64,000 bases of DNA from Candidatus Gastranaerophilales bacterium (GTDB lineage Bacteria; Cyanobacteriota; Vampirovibrionia; Gastranaerophilales; Gastranaerophilaceae), in NCBI GenBank assembly GCA_944325105.1, contig CALUYW010000009.1:1-64000 (forward strand), read 5' to 3'. The translations under genes and the position numbers were made by a program. The notes beneath the pieces are model-generated. The model was not told the DNA's origin, did no database searches, and was given only the letters and a program-made list of their open reading frames with translations. Positions 16,807 to 25,642 of this stretch are shown one piece after another (within the stretch, counting starts at the first letter, position 1; each line of letters starts with the position of its first letter).

Positions 16807-17704
16807 GAAAAAAATAGTCAAGTTGAAATCTGTATTAATTTTAAATAAGACTAAAAGGAAAGAATACAGAGAGGCGGAATTTAAAAAGTTTGAGCAGCAG
16901 CTGAAAAGCAGTGCAAAATGGGGAGTTTCATATTCACTTTTTGATGGCGAAGAGCTTTTAGAGCCCTCATTGTTATCGATTAGAGAGAATGTTGATTACA
17001 TTAATGTTGTTTACCAAAAGGAATCTTGGGTCGGACAAAAAGCTGCTAAAAATATTGAAGAGTTATTAAAAAATCTTGAGAAAAAAGGCTTGATTGATGA
17101 AATAATTGAATATAAGGTTAAGCCTGATGTAAAATGTAGTTTTACTCAAGAAACAATGAAAAGACAGCTTGGGCTTGAACACCTTGTTAATGCAGGTTGT
17201 AATTATTATTTACCAATGGATGTGGATGAGTTTTATCTTAGGGATGAATTTGAAAATGCTAAGAATTTCATCCTTGATAACAATATTACATACAGTTTCT
17301 GTGCTCAAATACCATACGGTCTTACTCCTAATGACTTGATAGCTGATGTAAGATGTCATCCTTGCTATGTTGCCTTCTTTTCTAAAGTTGATAAAAATTC
17401 TATCTTGTATGGTATCAATAAATCTGGTAAATCCTGCCTACCTTGCCTTGTTGATAAAAGTCGCGTTTTGAGCAGTAGAAAAGAATTTTATAGCAATTCA
17501 AAGACTTATTTCTTTACGTATATAAAAATGCACCATATGTCCTATGTCAGAAATGACTTAAAACGAAAGTTTGAAAATTCCTCTACACCGTCACGAAGAG
17601 ATAGCTTTTATGATGATAAGTTTTATAATATTTCTAAAGTTGACGACGTATTTGAAATATCTAAATACCTGAATATCTCGCAGAATGTGCAAACGGAGGG
17701 CTGA
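16790..17704 (+). CDS. GT-A type glycosyltransferase-like protein
   Basis: A 304-residue protein. The early segment [33 protein letters not shown] resembles the donor-binding start of family 2-like transferases. [14 protein letters not shown] carries the D-x-D metal/nucleotide motif seen in GT92 and family 2-like proteins. [18 protein letters not shown] near the end is also typical of this group. There are no membrane segments. A GAGGTGATAA Shine-Dalgarno lies within fdtB, which it overlaps by 17 nt. It probably adds one sugar of the glycan. Confidence 0.72.
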   Translation: MDISFKKKIVKLKSVLILNKTKRKEYREAEFKKFEQQLKSSAKWGVSYSLFDGEELLEPSLLSIRENVDYINVVYQKESWVGQKAAKNIEELLKNLEKKGLIDEIIEYKVKPDVKCSFTQETMKRQLGLEHLVNAGCNYYLPMDVDEFYLRDEFENAKNFILDNNITYSFCAQIPYGLTPNDLIADVRCHPCYVAFFSKVDKNSILYGINKSGKSCLPCLVDKSRVLSSRKEFYSNSKTYFFTYIKMHHMSYVRNDLKRKFENSSTPSRRDSFYDDKFYNISKVDDVFEISKYLNISQNVQTEG

Positions 17705-17711
17705 TAATCTG

Positions 17712-19226
17712 ATGAGCCGTAGTTGCAATTTTAATTGTATGCTTAAAAATCAAAAAAAGTTTAAAAATTTTTTTAATTTACTGGATAAAAATAAAAACCT
17801 TGAGGAAAGATTGTGTATTGCACAGAAAGCTTTGAGCTTTGCGACTTACAATAATGTAGGTTGTTTTGTTTCTAATGTGCTGGAAAATTTCTACTGTGAT
17901 ATTGCTGAGAGTTTGCCTGTAGATAATATTCCTCAAACTTATGAGCCTGATACAGTTTTGCATGTTATGACACTTTCTCATTTAATTGGTGGACATACAA
18001 GGGTTGTTGAAAAATGGATAAACCTTGCGCCAGAAAGGCAAAAACACTCGGTTGCGCTTCTGAATCAAACTTGTGAAATATCAAAAAAGCTAAAAGATAA
18101 TGTAAAAAATAAAAACGGCGAGCTTTATATTTTTAACCCAAACGATGATATTATTAAAAAGGCTGAAAAATTAAGAAAATTGGCAGCAGGATTTGAATAT
18201 GTAGTTCTGCACATACATATGGATGACCCGTGCGCCTTGATTGCATTTGGAACCGAGAAATTCAGGCGCCCTGTCTTATTTTTTAACCATGCTGACCATC
18301 TTTTTTGGATAGGTAAGAGTATTTCTGATGTAGTTTTAGATTTTAGAACAATTAAATCAATTACAAAGGCAAGAAGGGGCATTAAAACACCTTACCTTTT
18401 AGGTATTCCTCCTGAAATGGAAATTGCACATGCTAAGCCTTGTGACAAAAGCCTTTTGAGAGCTGAATTAAACCTGCCTCAAAACAAAAAGATAATTTTG
18501 ACAGTAGGTTCAAATTTTAAATTCACCCCTTTTAAAAATAAAAGCTTTATCAACTATGCGATAAAAATTTTAAATAAAGAACAAAGCGCACTTTTGTATG
18601 CAATAGGGCCTTCTATGGAAGATAAAATGTGGAAAGAGGGCTGTGAACAGACAAACGGTAGAATAATACCTCTTGGCCCCATTAGTTATGGCGAAATATA
18701 TTTTAAATATCTTCAAGCTGCAGATTTAATTTTGGATTCTTGGCCAATGAGTGGCGGAACTGTCGTTATGGATGCTATTTTGTTTAATAAACCGGTTCTT
18801 TCTTTGGACAATGAAATTGGGCAGCTGGATTATGTAATTAAATCAAAATCCTTTGCAAAAACGCAAGAGGAGTTTATTGAAAAAGCGCTAAAGCTTCTTG
18901 AGAGCCGGTCTGCAGCACAAGAGTTTGTCGAAGATTTGAAGAAAAATTATCTGATTGAAAATGATTTTAAGCTTTGGCAAGAGAGATTGAGAATTTTGCA
19001 GGAAACTATGCCAAAAATTCACGTTGTAAAAAGAGATTTTTCTGATGATATATACAATATTGACGATTATGTACTATCCTTGAGTATGTTTAAATCAGAA
19101 ATGCAATGCACTAAAAATCCTTGTACTATGTTCTTTCATTATTTTAAATATTTATTATATAAGTACGTTATAAATAATAAAAAAAGAAAAATACATTATC
19201 TAGAGTTGTTTATTAGCGATTTGTAA
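17712..19226 (+). CDS. GT-B glycosyltransferase
   Basis: A 504-residue protein if it starts at the ATG at 17712, which has GGAGGG at 17695-17700. A start at 17685 would add nine residues and overlap the previous gene by 20 nt. HVMTLSHLIGGHTRVVEKWI is a GT4-like donor-domain loop, ILTVGSNFKFTPFKNKSF opens the second domain, and DLILDSWPMSGGTVVMDAILFNKPVLSL is the nucleotide-sugar site, similar to that of GT41/GT4 proteins. The basic hydrophobic tail (FKYLLYKYVINNKKRK) may touch the membrane. It is the last gene of the glycan operon. Confidence 0.78.
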   Translation: MSRSCNFNCMLKNQKKFKNFFNLLDKNKNLEERLCIAQKALSFATYNNVGCFVSNVLENFYCDIAESLPVDNIPQTYEPDTVLHVMTLSHLIGGHTRVVEKWINLAPERQKHSVALLNQTCEISKKLKDNVKNKNGELYIFNPNDDIIKKAEKLRKLAAGFEYVVLHIHMDDPCALIAFGTEKFRRPVLFFNHADHLFWIGKSISDVVLDFRTIKSITKARRGIKTPYLLGIPPEMEIAHAKPCDKSLLRAELNLPQNKKIILTVGSNFKFTPFKNKSFINYAIKILNKEQSALLYAIGPSMEDKMWKEGCEQTNGRIIPLGPISYGEIYFKYLQAADLILDSWPMSGGTVVMDAILFNKPVLSLDNEIGQLDYVIKSKSFAKTQEEFIEKALKLLESRSAAQEFVEDLKKNYLIENDFKLWQERLRILQETMPKIHVVKRDFSDDIYNIDDYVLSLSMFKSEMQCTKNPCTMFFHYFKYLLYKYVINNKKRKIHYLELFISDL

Positions 19227-19256
19227 AATAATTTTTTATTATGACGGATTGTCAGA

Positions 19257-19283
19257 TTGTTTAACTTGTTTTTTGTTTATAAT
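19257..19283 (+). promoter_or_regulatory. Candidate promoter of the rloAB pair
   Basis: A perfect TATAAT at 19278-19283 with TTGTTT at 19257-19262 (15-nt spacer) lies in the 103-nt gap before rloA. It suggests that the pair is expressed separately from the glycan operon. Confidence 0.5.
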
Positions 19284-19329
19284 TACTGTATTATGTTACG
19301 AGATAAATTCTCGCAAATGGAGTATAGAT

Positions 19330-20571
19330 ATGTTATGCCAATTTTCTTTTGAAAATTATAAATCCTTTAAAAATCAAGCTATGCTTGATTTTTATGCTGA
19401 AGATATTACTGAAAATGAAGAGAGTTTAATTTGTGATAAATATACGGGCGAGAAATTTCTTCCTGTGGCTGTAATATATGGCCCTAATGGAGGGGGGAAA
19501 TCAAACACTCTTGAAGCCTTATATTTTTTGTACTTGTTTGTGTTAAGTCCAATATTGTCCTTTAGAGCTAAGAATCTTCCTTTAGATATTGATAGAAGGT
19601 TGCTCATTGAAAAACCAGTATATCATAAATTTTGTAGCGAATGTAAAAAGCTTCCAACTCGGTTTGAAATTTTATTTAAACAAGATGAGTATACATTTAG
19701 TTATAATATTTCTATTTTTAACAATAGGGTTGTTGAAGAAAATTTGTATTATTTAAACTCGAAAGATGGCACAAAAGATGTGGTATTTGAGAGAATAAGA
19801 GGCAAAATTGCTACAAAGGGTGAAGTTATAAGGGATATTGTTACCCAACATTTGAACATAAGTGATTTTATGCCTTTCTTGTCTCATATTGCAATAAATT
19901 ATAATATTCCAATTATAACAAAGGTGGAAGAAGGTCTTTTGTGTTCGGATTTTATAAATTGCAGTAACCCAATGCAGGATATTAATATAAATATTGCTGC
20001 CCGCAATCCTGGACTACAAAAAAAGTTATTTGAAATGGTGCAGCTAATGGGAATAAATATACATGGTGCAAGGGTTGTAAAATATAGAAATACAGAAAAA
20101 ATATACATGAAACACAAAATGCCCGATGGTTCATTTGTAGAGATACCGATTAATGATGAGTCAGCAGGTACTATAAAAATATTTAGCTTTTTGGCGAGGG
20201 TTATAACAGGTTTAGAAAATGGCAGGCTGTTAGTCATAGATGAGCTTGATGCCAAATTACATCCAAAACTTTTAAGATATATTATTCAATTATATACAAA
20301 CCCTGCCATTAACAAAAATGGTGCCCAATTGCTTTTTACTAGCCATGATATTTCAACACTAAATAATGAAATATTTAGACGTGATGAAGTATGGTTTTGT
20401 GCTATAAATCCTGCGAATGCTTCAAACTTGTATTCATTAATATCTTTGCGTGATGAAAAAGGTCAATTAATAAGAAAAGACGCTGCCTTTGGTAAACAAT
20501 ATCTTGAAGGCAGGTATGGCGCTGACCCTTATTTTAGGAAAATGTTAAACTGGGGGGATGATGAGCAATAA
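19330..20571 (+). CDS. RloA / AbiLi-like AAA ATPase
   Basis: A 413-residue ABC/SMC-like ATPase. The N-terminus FSFENYKSFKNQAMLDF is the family hallmark. Walker A is GPNGGGKSN (51-59), NDESAGTIKIFSF is the signature helix, RLLVIDELDAKLHP is Walker B, and FTSHDIS is the switch histidine. GGAG seven bases before the ATG fixes this start; the open frame extends 27 codons upstream to a TTG, but that segment spans the promoter. It overlaps rloB by 14 nt. RloA/AbiLi proteins pair with RloB/AbiLii in abortive-infection-type phage defence. Confidence 0.85.
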   Translation: MLCQFSFENYKSFKNQAMLDFYAEDITENEESLICDKYTGEKFLPVAVIYGPNGGGKSNTLEALYFLYLFVLSPILSFRAKNLPLDIDRRLLIEKPVYHKFCSECKKLPTRFEILFKQDEYTFSYNISIFNNRVVEENLYYLNSKDGTKDVVFERIRGKIATKGEVIRDIVTQHLNISDFMPFLSHIAINYNIPIITKVEEGLLCSDFINCSNPMQDININIAARNPGLQKKLFEMVQLMGINIHGARVVKYRNTEKIYMKHKMPDGSFVEIPINDESAGTIKIFSFLARVITGLENGRLLVIDELDAKLHPKLLRYIIQLYTNPAINKNGAQLLFTSHDISTLNNEIFRRDEVWFCAINPANASNLYSLISLRDEKGQLIRKDAAFGKQYLEGRYGADPYFRKMLNWGDDEQ

Positions 20572-21232
20572 ACCTATCAAAAAAAGTGATGTAAAAAAGC
20601 TGAACACTGTTTTTGAAAGAAAGCTAAGAATTCAGAATAGTATTTTACCTCCATACACTTTTATTTTATCGGAGGGCACTAAGACTGAGCCAAATTACGT
20701 TAAGGATATGGTGGGCAAAATAAACAAAAAGTACTATAATTTCTGTCAAGGGGATGTGATAATTGTAGAGGGTACGGCAAGAAATACAAAAACTTTGCTT
20801 GAATACGCCAGAGAGCGTGTTGAAGTTGTTATGCCGAGGGCTGAAAATGTTTGGCTTTTATACGATAAGGACGATTTTCCTAAGGACAATTTTGATAATA
20901 CTTTTTTCAGTGTAAAAGATAGAATTGACAAAAGGCATTATAGAGCAATTTGGTCTAATGAGTCCTTTGAACTTTGGCTGTTGCTCCATTTTCAAGATTT
21001 AGATACGCGCATTCCAAGGAAGCAGTGTGTTAAACTTCTGAAGGAGCATTTGGGTAATTACGAAAAGAATATGCCAAATATATATTCTCTTTTGTCACAC
21101 AATACAGATGTTGCCTTAAGAAGGGCGAGAGAGCTGTTTCTAAGTTATGAAAAAGATACTCCACCGTCAAAAATGTGTCCTTGTACCATGGTGTTTGAGC
21201 TAGTAGAAGAGTTGCGCAAATATATCAGTTAA
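20558..21232 (+). CDS. RloB / AbiLii-like protein
   Basis: A 224-residue protein of the RloB family, thought to have a Toprim-like nuclease fold. Visible motifs are LSEGTKTEPNY (Glu39, after the ILSEG strand), LLYDKDDFP (acidic Asp103, Asp105, Asp106) and the highly typical SNESFELWLLLHF (133-145). It overlaps its ATPase partner by 14 nt, so the two are translationally coupled. It starts ATGATG after GGGGGG; either ATG can serve. Its 3' end overlaps the convergent rgpF-like gene by 8 bp. The target in the cell is not known from sequence. Confidence 0.85.
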   Translation: MMSNKPIKKSDVKKLNTVFERKLRIQNSILPPYTFILSEGTKTEPNYVKDMVGKINKKYYNFCQGDVIIVEGTARNTKTLLEYARERVEVVMPRAENVWLLYDKDDFPKDNFDNTFFSVKDRIDKRHYRAIWSNESFELWLLLHFQDLDTRIPRKQCVKLLKEHLGNYEKNMPNIYSLLSHNTDVALRRARELFLSYEKDTPPSKMCPCTMVFELVEELRKYIS

Positions 21233-22577
21233 CTTTTGTTACCCTTATCCTTGGGCGGTTTTCCTTGTCCTTGTATGTTTCAAATTTTGCTGATGACGTT
21301 GTTATTTCCCCGTTTTCTACAGAGATTAGTACATCTTTTATGTTTGGTGAAGAAATATTCAAGCTTGAAATTTTTGCCTTTTCAAGTATTGTCAGACTTT
21401 GACAGTCCTCTTTTTCAAGTTTTATGTTCAAATTGCTAATCGGATATTTAGACCTTATATCAATTGTGCAATTGTTTGCATTTATTTCTATGCTGGAATT
21501 TTCAAACTTGTAATTAGGGCTTAATAAAATAAGGTTGTCTGCTCCGTTTATTTTGATTTCAAGCCCTTTAATCTTTTTTTGTTTTGGAGTGGTTTTTCTG
21601 TCTCCGTCTTTTATGATAATTGAATTATTTGCCTTTGAAATGCTGTAGTCGTACTTTTTGATTTTAAAATTAATACCAAAAATTTTAATAACCTTTGCAC
21701 AGCCTTTGTTTTCTATACTGAAAATATTTTGTGCAAACATATAAAATATGTGTTCCAACAGGTAAAAAACACTTAGGTTAAACTTGTGTTTTTTGGTAAA
21801 ATTTCTTTTTTTATCAAATACATAAGGAAACAAGCTTCTTGAAAGTATATAATTTGCAAGTCCTCTACTCTTGCCTAAAATGGTAAAATTTTTCTTTTTT
21901 ACAAAAAAACCGTTCCTGACTGTTTTGAACATTGCTAAACCCTGGTAGACAGGGTCTTTTTTGTAATCTTTGAAGTCAAAGTAGGCTTTTATTTGATACC
22001 CGTTTTCTAAAATTAAATCGGATAAGCCCATTTCATAAGTTTTTATTATCTGTCCGTAACTGTCAAGATGTTTTACTGACTTGAAAAAATCAACAAAAAA
22101 CTCTTTTTCAAAGATATTTTTTGTAACAAGAAAAAAATAAGATTGAACATGCGGAGAAAATTTTGACAAGTATGGTTCGGTTGAGTATTTAAGAGCACAA
22201 TTGTTTATCGTGATTCCATAAAAATCGGGTTTATTTTCTTTTTTCCATTTTTCAATAAAGTTTTTTAACGGTTTTAGCGGTCCGTAGCAGGAGTCGTTAG
22301 CAAAGATGACCTCGCTTGCTTTGTCTAAATATCCGTTTTCTTTTAAGTAGAAAAAACCTCTTTTATATGAACCAAAATCATATTCGCCATGTTTTCTGCA
22401 TTCACTGTATATTGCTAAATTTTCAAGTTTTTTCTTTTCTTCGTCGTCGAGAGGATTATCCATGACAAAAACGACGCCGTCGGATATTTTGTTTAATTCT
22501 TCTAAATAAAATATAAGCTCTTTTGTTATCTTTTGTTCATTGTTATATGCTGCAAAAACGCAGTATCTTTTGCCCAT
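21225..22577 (-). CDS. Rhamnan synthesis F (RgpF)-like protein
   Basis: A 450-residue protein. The first half is RgpF-like: VFAAYNNEQKITKELIFYLEELNKISDGVVFVMDN, then IFANDSCYGPLKPL and DFYGITIN, a GT-A-like domain found in rhamnose-glucose polysaccharide clusters. From about residue 335 the sequence changes to short, evenly spaced N-L-x-I/I-x-I strands (LEIKINGADNLILLSP, SSIEINANNCTIDI, SNLNIKLEKED, SLNISSPN), which suggests a beta-solenoid or stacked-strand tail. An AAGGAG Shine-Dalgarno precedes it. It lies 9 nt after the WbsX-like gene and is probably its operon partner. Confidence 0.8.
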   Translation of the reverse strand: MGKRYCVFAAYNNEQKITKELIFYLEELNKISDGVVFVMDNPLDDEEKKKLENLAIYSECRKHGEYDFGSYKRGFFYLKENGYLDKASEVIFANDSCYGPLKPLKNFIEKWKKENKPDFYGITINNCALKYSTEPYLSKFSPHVQSYFFLVTKNIFEKEFFVDFFKSVKHLDSYGQIIKTYEMGLSDLILENGYQIKAYFDFKDYKKDPVYQGLAMFKTVRNGFFVKKKNFTILGKSRGLANYILSRSLFPYVFDKKRNFTKKHKFNLSVFYLLEHIFYMFAQNIFSIENKGCAKVIKIFGINFKIKKYDYSISKANNSIIIKDGDRKTTPKQKKIKGLEIKINGADNLILLSPNYKFENSSIEINANNCTIDIRSKYPISNLNIKLEKEDCQSLTILEKAKISSLNISSPNIKDVLISVENGEITTSSAKFETYKDKENRPRIRVTKVN

Positions 22578-22586
22578 TGTCGCTCC

Positions 22587-23873
22587 TTACATCTTGAGCT
22601 GCGACTCTTCAAGAGCTTCTTTGGTTGCTTGCAGATAGGCATAACCATATTTTCTGTCAGGCTCTAAATGCGCACCCTCTGCCCATTCGTTCCAAGCGTT
22701 TATAAAGACAAATTGCTCATTACTGTTATTGTTGTTTTTAGTCCATTCTATGCAGCTTTTTAACCATTTTTTGTAGAGTTGAGGCTCTGTTTCAAATATA
22801 TTTGCCTCATTACAAGCTTTTCTTGCGCAATTATCCCAACCCGGGAATACGGTTTTAAACAATTTGTAGTCAGTGTTAGTGATAAAGTCTTTATTAAGTA
22901 TGTAATTTTCTAAATTAAATAATTTGAAATCAAAATGTCTGCTTATTACACCTTTTACTTTTTTGGGTTTAACCTTTTCAGCTATTCCAAATGGCGGAAA
23001 CTCAACTACGGCGTCCATGCAGTATTCTTTTGGTTGAGTTTCTTGTATTTGTGTTTTTGCCATAATCAGGTACACGCCGTCGAAATTATTCTCTTTTGCT
23101 TTGTTATTTAGTTCCTTTACAAAATTTTTCAACACTTCTTTTTTAATTAGTTGAGGTTTATATATTATCAAAACAGGCTTGTTTGCTATTTTAATATATC
23201 TTTCATCTTTAAAAAACGGTAATATGTCTTGTGCAAATTTTAAGGGGTCACTGTCCAAAAACTTTTGTTCTATAAGGATTTCCTTATTTCCACCATCCCA
23301 ATTTTTAGACCAGTTTTCGTTTGCAAAGCATAGACAAAAGGGGAAGTTTAGTTCTTTGTTATTCAAAAAATTAAATATCGGTTTTTCCATAAGGCGTTTT
23401 CCTGAAAACCAGTAATAATGAAAACAAAAACCGTATATGCCGTACATTTTCGCAAGTTCTATTTGTCTGTACATTACTTTGTCCGTTGATAAGTCATAAA
23501 ATCCGACATCAATGGGCAACTGTGGTTGGTGATGCCCTTTGTATAGCGGAATTGACTTTGTGACATTTGTCCACTCGTTAAACCCTCTGCCATGCCATTT
23601 GTCGTTTTCGGGAAAACTGTGAAACTGTGGTAAATAAAAAGCTATCAATTTTGCGGAGTCGCTTGTGTTTTTGTATGGCTCATTTGTTATTTCTACAAAA
23701 TTTGAGTTATCAAATTGTGAAAGTAACAGGTGGTTTACGTATTTTACTTTTTCCCAAGGGGTAATAGGTTTTTTAAATAAAAATTCCAAACCTAGTATGC
23801 AAAGTTTTTTTCTTGCACCTTCTTCTGTTTTTACGTTTGTGAGTGAAAATATTTTTTTAATAATTTTTTTCAT
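22587..23873 (-). CDS. WbsX-like (glycoside hydrolase 99-like) glycan protein
   Basis: A 428-residue protein of the WbsX family found in O-antigen and rhamnan clusters, often beside RgpF, as here. The family core is plain: AFYLPQFHSFPENDKWHGRGFNEWTNV (about 74-100), GHHQPQLPIDVGFYDL, CFHYYWFSGKRL, FCLCFANENWSKNWDG, FPGWDNCARK, and the C-terminal FINAWNEWAEGAHLEPD with two acidic residues. GH99 relatives act on mannans, but whether WbsX proteins hydrolyse or transfer is unsettled. It is first in a two-gene minus-strand unit. Confidence 0.88.
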   Translation of the reverse strand: MKKIIKKIFSLTNVKTEEGARKKLCILGLEFLFKKPITPWEKVKYVNHLLLSQFDNSNFVEITNEPYKNTSDSAKLIAFYLPQFHSFPENDKWHGRGFNEWTNVTKSIPLYKGHHQPQLPIDVGFYDLSTDKVMYRQIELAKMYGIYGFCFHYYWFSGKRLMEKPIFNFLNNKELNFPFCLCFANENWSKNWDGGNKEILIEQKFLDSDPLKFAQDILPFFKDERYIKIANKPVLIIYKPQLIKKEVLKNFVKELNNKAKENNFDGVYLIMAKTQIQETQPKEYCMDAVVEFPPFGIAEKVKPKKVKGVISRHFDFKLFNLENYILNKDFITNTDYKLFKTVFPGWDNCARKACNEANIFETEPQLYKKWLKSCIEWTKNNNNSNEQFVFINAWNEWAEGAHLEPDRKYGYAYLQATKEALEESQLKM

Positions 23874-24025
23874 TAAATTCCAACCTGTAACGCTCTGCTG
23901 TATGCATCGATTTTATCATAAAAATAAGCTTATGAGTTAAATATTTATTGTAACTTTTTTATTAATTATTTTGCCATGCTCCTTATTTATTTTATAATCT
24001 GTAAAGGAGTAAGAGGTGGTACCTA

Positions 24026-24481
24026 GTGTTTCAAAAATTCACTAAAAAAGTAAAACGCGAACAACAGGACTATAATCTGTATAGCAGGTATGACAACTTA
24101 AGTATGTCATCTTTGATTGCGCGCGGTCAAATACCCATGAAACAAAGACAACTTGCTACGAATTATATGGTAATTAAGAGAATTTTTGGATTTAGTGCGG
24201 TACATTCAAGAATTACAAATTCGGAGCGTGCAATACTTAAAAAATACGGTTTTGATGTCCTTGAAAACTCTACAATATCTCAAATTAACCACCAACTGGA
24301 GCAGCTTAAAATCTGGTCAAACTCGGGTGATACTTTTGTAAAAGCCTATGCTGACGAGATTTTTGAAATAAGAATTAAAGAACTTAAATTTTTGCGTGCA
24401 AGTAATTATTCAACGGCTGTTGGCGAGTTTTACGACGGCTATAAGGCACTTGAAAGATATATAGAATACATTGCAAACTAA
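24026..24481 (+). CDS. Hypothetical helical protein
   Basis: A 151-residue protein that is not recognised. It is basic at the N-terminus (KFTKKVKREQQDY) and predicted mostly helical, with no membrane segment or signal. It starts at GTG with AAGAGGTGG seven bases upstream, so it is probably translated. It ends YIAN-stop, and its last codons form a 24-nt palindrome with the end of ychF, which ends FRFAN-stop 2 nt away. Confidence 0.6.
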   Translation: MFQKFTKKVKREQQDYNLYSRYDNLSMSSLIARGQIPMKQRQLATNYMVIKRIFGFSAVHSRITNSERAILKKYGFDVLENSTISQINHQLEQLKIWSNSGDTFVKAYADEIFEIRIKELKFLRASNYSTAVGEFYDGYKALERYIEYIAN

Positions 24482-24483
24482 GT

Positions 24484-25581
24484 TTAGTTTGCAAATCTAA
24501 AGAGCATTATATCGCCATCTTGAACTATATAGTCTTTGCCTTCCAGCCTTGCAACTCCTTTTTCTCTTGCGGCAGCCCAAGAACCTGCTGCAATAAAATC
24601 GTCGTATGACACAACTTCTGCCTTAATAAAACCTTTTTCAAAATCGGTATGAATTACTCCTGCTGCTTGCGGTGCTTTCATACCTTTTGTAATAGTCCAG
24701 GCGCGTACCTCTTTTTCGCCTGCAGTAATGTATGTTCTAAGTCCTAACAGTTCGTACACGCACTTAATCATTTTTTCAATACCTGATGAGTCTGCGCCGA
24801 GTTCTTTTAGATAGTTTTTAGATTCTTCTTCGCCAAGTTCAACAAGTTCTGATTCAATTCCTGCGCATATCATGACTACATCAGCGCCGTTTTCTTTGGC
24901 ATATTTTTTAACGCGCTCAACGTACTCATTTCCTTTTGCAAGGTCTGATTCTGCTACATTTGCACAGTATATCATTGGTTTTGTCATTAAAAGATGAAAA
25001 TGATGCAGTGCTTTTAGCTCTTCTTCGTTGAACAATTCTTTTGTGTTTATAAATTTTCCCTGCTCAAGATATGGCATAAGGCGCTCTATTATTGAGTTTT
25101 CAAGAACTGCTTCTTTGTCCCCGCCTTTTACCTGTTTAGAAATTCTTTTGAGTCTGTTTTCAAGTGTTGTAATATCAGCCAGTGCAAGCTCTGTGTTTAT
25201 TGTTTCTATGTCATCAATCGGGTCAATTTTGCCGTTGACATGAATTGTATTTTCATCGTCAAAACATCTTACCACCTGAATTATGGCGTCAACTTCTCTT
25301 ATATTGTGCAAAAACTGGTTTCCAAGCCCCTCGCCCTTGCTTGCACCTTTTACAAGCCCTGCAATGTCGACAAATTCAATCGCAGTTGGTATGACAGTAT
25401 CTGTTTTTACGAGTGTTTGGAGTTTGTATAGTCTTTCGTCAGGAACTGTAACCACTCCTACGTTGGGTTCAATCGTACAAAACGGATAATTCGCGCTCTG
25501 TGCGTTTTTAGATAGCGTGAGTGCGTTAAATAAAGTCGATTTTCCAACATTAGGTAGTCCTACAATTCCTGCTTTTAACAT
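24484..25581 (-). CDS. ychF: YchF/OLA1-type GTPase (ATPase)
   Basis: A 365-residue universal ribosome-associated P-loop protein of the Obg superfamily that prefers ATP. The G1 motif GLPNVGKST is at 8-16, DIAGLVKGASKGEGLGNQFL is the G3 region with its usual leucine-rich switch, and the non-canonical NVAES replaces NKxD. The C-terminal TGS domain ends with the family motif GKDYIVQDGDIMLFRF. AAGGAA lies before the start. It follows the pfp terminator at 25600-25628, so it is probably transcribed mainly from its own signal. Confidence 0.95.
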   Translation of the reverse strand: MLKAGIVGLPNVGKSTLFNALTLSKNAQSANYPFCTIEPNVGVVTVPDERLYKLQTLVKTDTVIPTAIEFVDIAGLVKGASKGEGLGNQFLHNIREVDAIIQVVRCFDDENTIHVNGKIDPIDDIETINTELALADITTLENRLKRISKQVKGGDKEAVLENSIIERLMPYLEQGKFINTKELFNEEELKALHHFHLLMTKPMIYCANVAESDLAKGNEYVERVKKYAKENGADVVMICAGIESELVELGEEESKNYLKELGADSSGIEKMIKCVYELLGLRTYITAGEKEVRAWTITKGMKAPQAAGVIHTDFEKGFIKAEVVSYDDFIAAGSWAAAREKGVARLEGKDYIVQDGDIMLFRFAN

Positions 25582-25599
25582 TTTTAATTCCTTATTTAT

Positions 25600-25628
25600 A
25601 AAAGGGCGCGAGCAAGTAGCGCGCGCCC
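25600..25628 (-). terminator. Terminator between pfp and ychF
   Basis: On the minus strand GGGCGCG, an 11-nt loop and CGCGCCC are followed by TTTTA. It directly follows the pfp stop. The GC-rich stem stands out in this AT-rich DNA. Confidence 0.8.
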
Positions 25629-25642
25629 AAAGAGTGTATTTA

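Noticed and set aside
19249-19329. N-terminal extension of the RloA-like ATPase from a TTG
   Set aside because: The segment is hydrophobic, unlike the family, covers the TATAAT promoter, and the ATG at 19330 has GGAG seven bases upstream.
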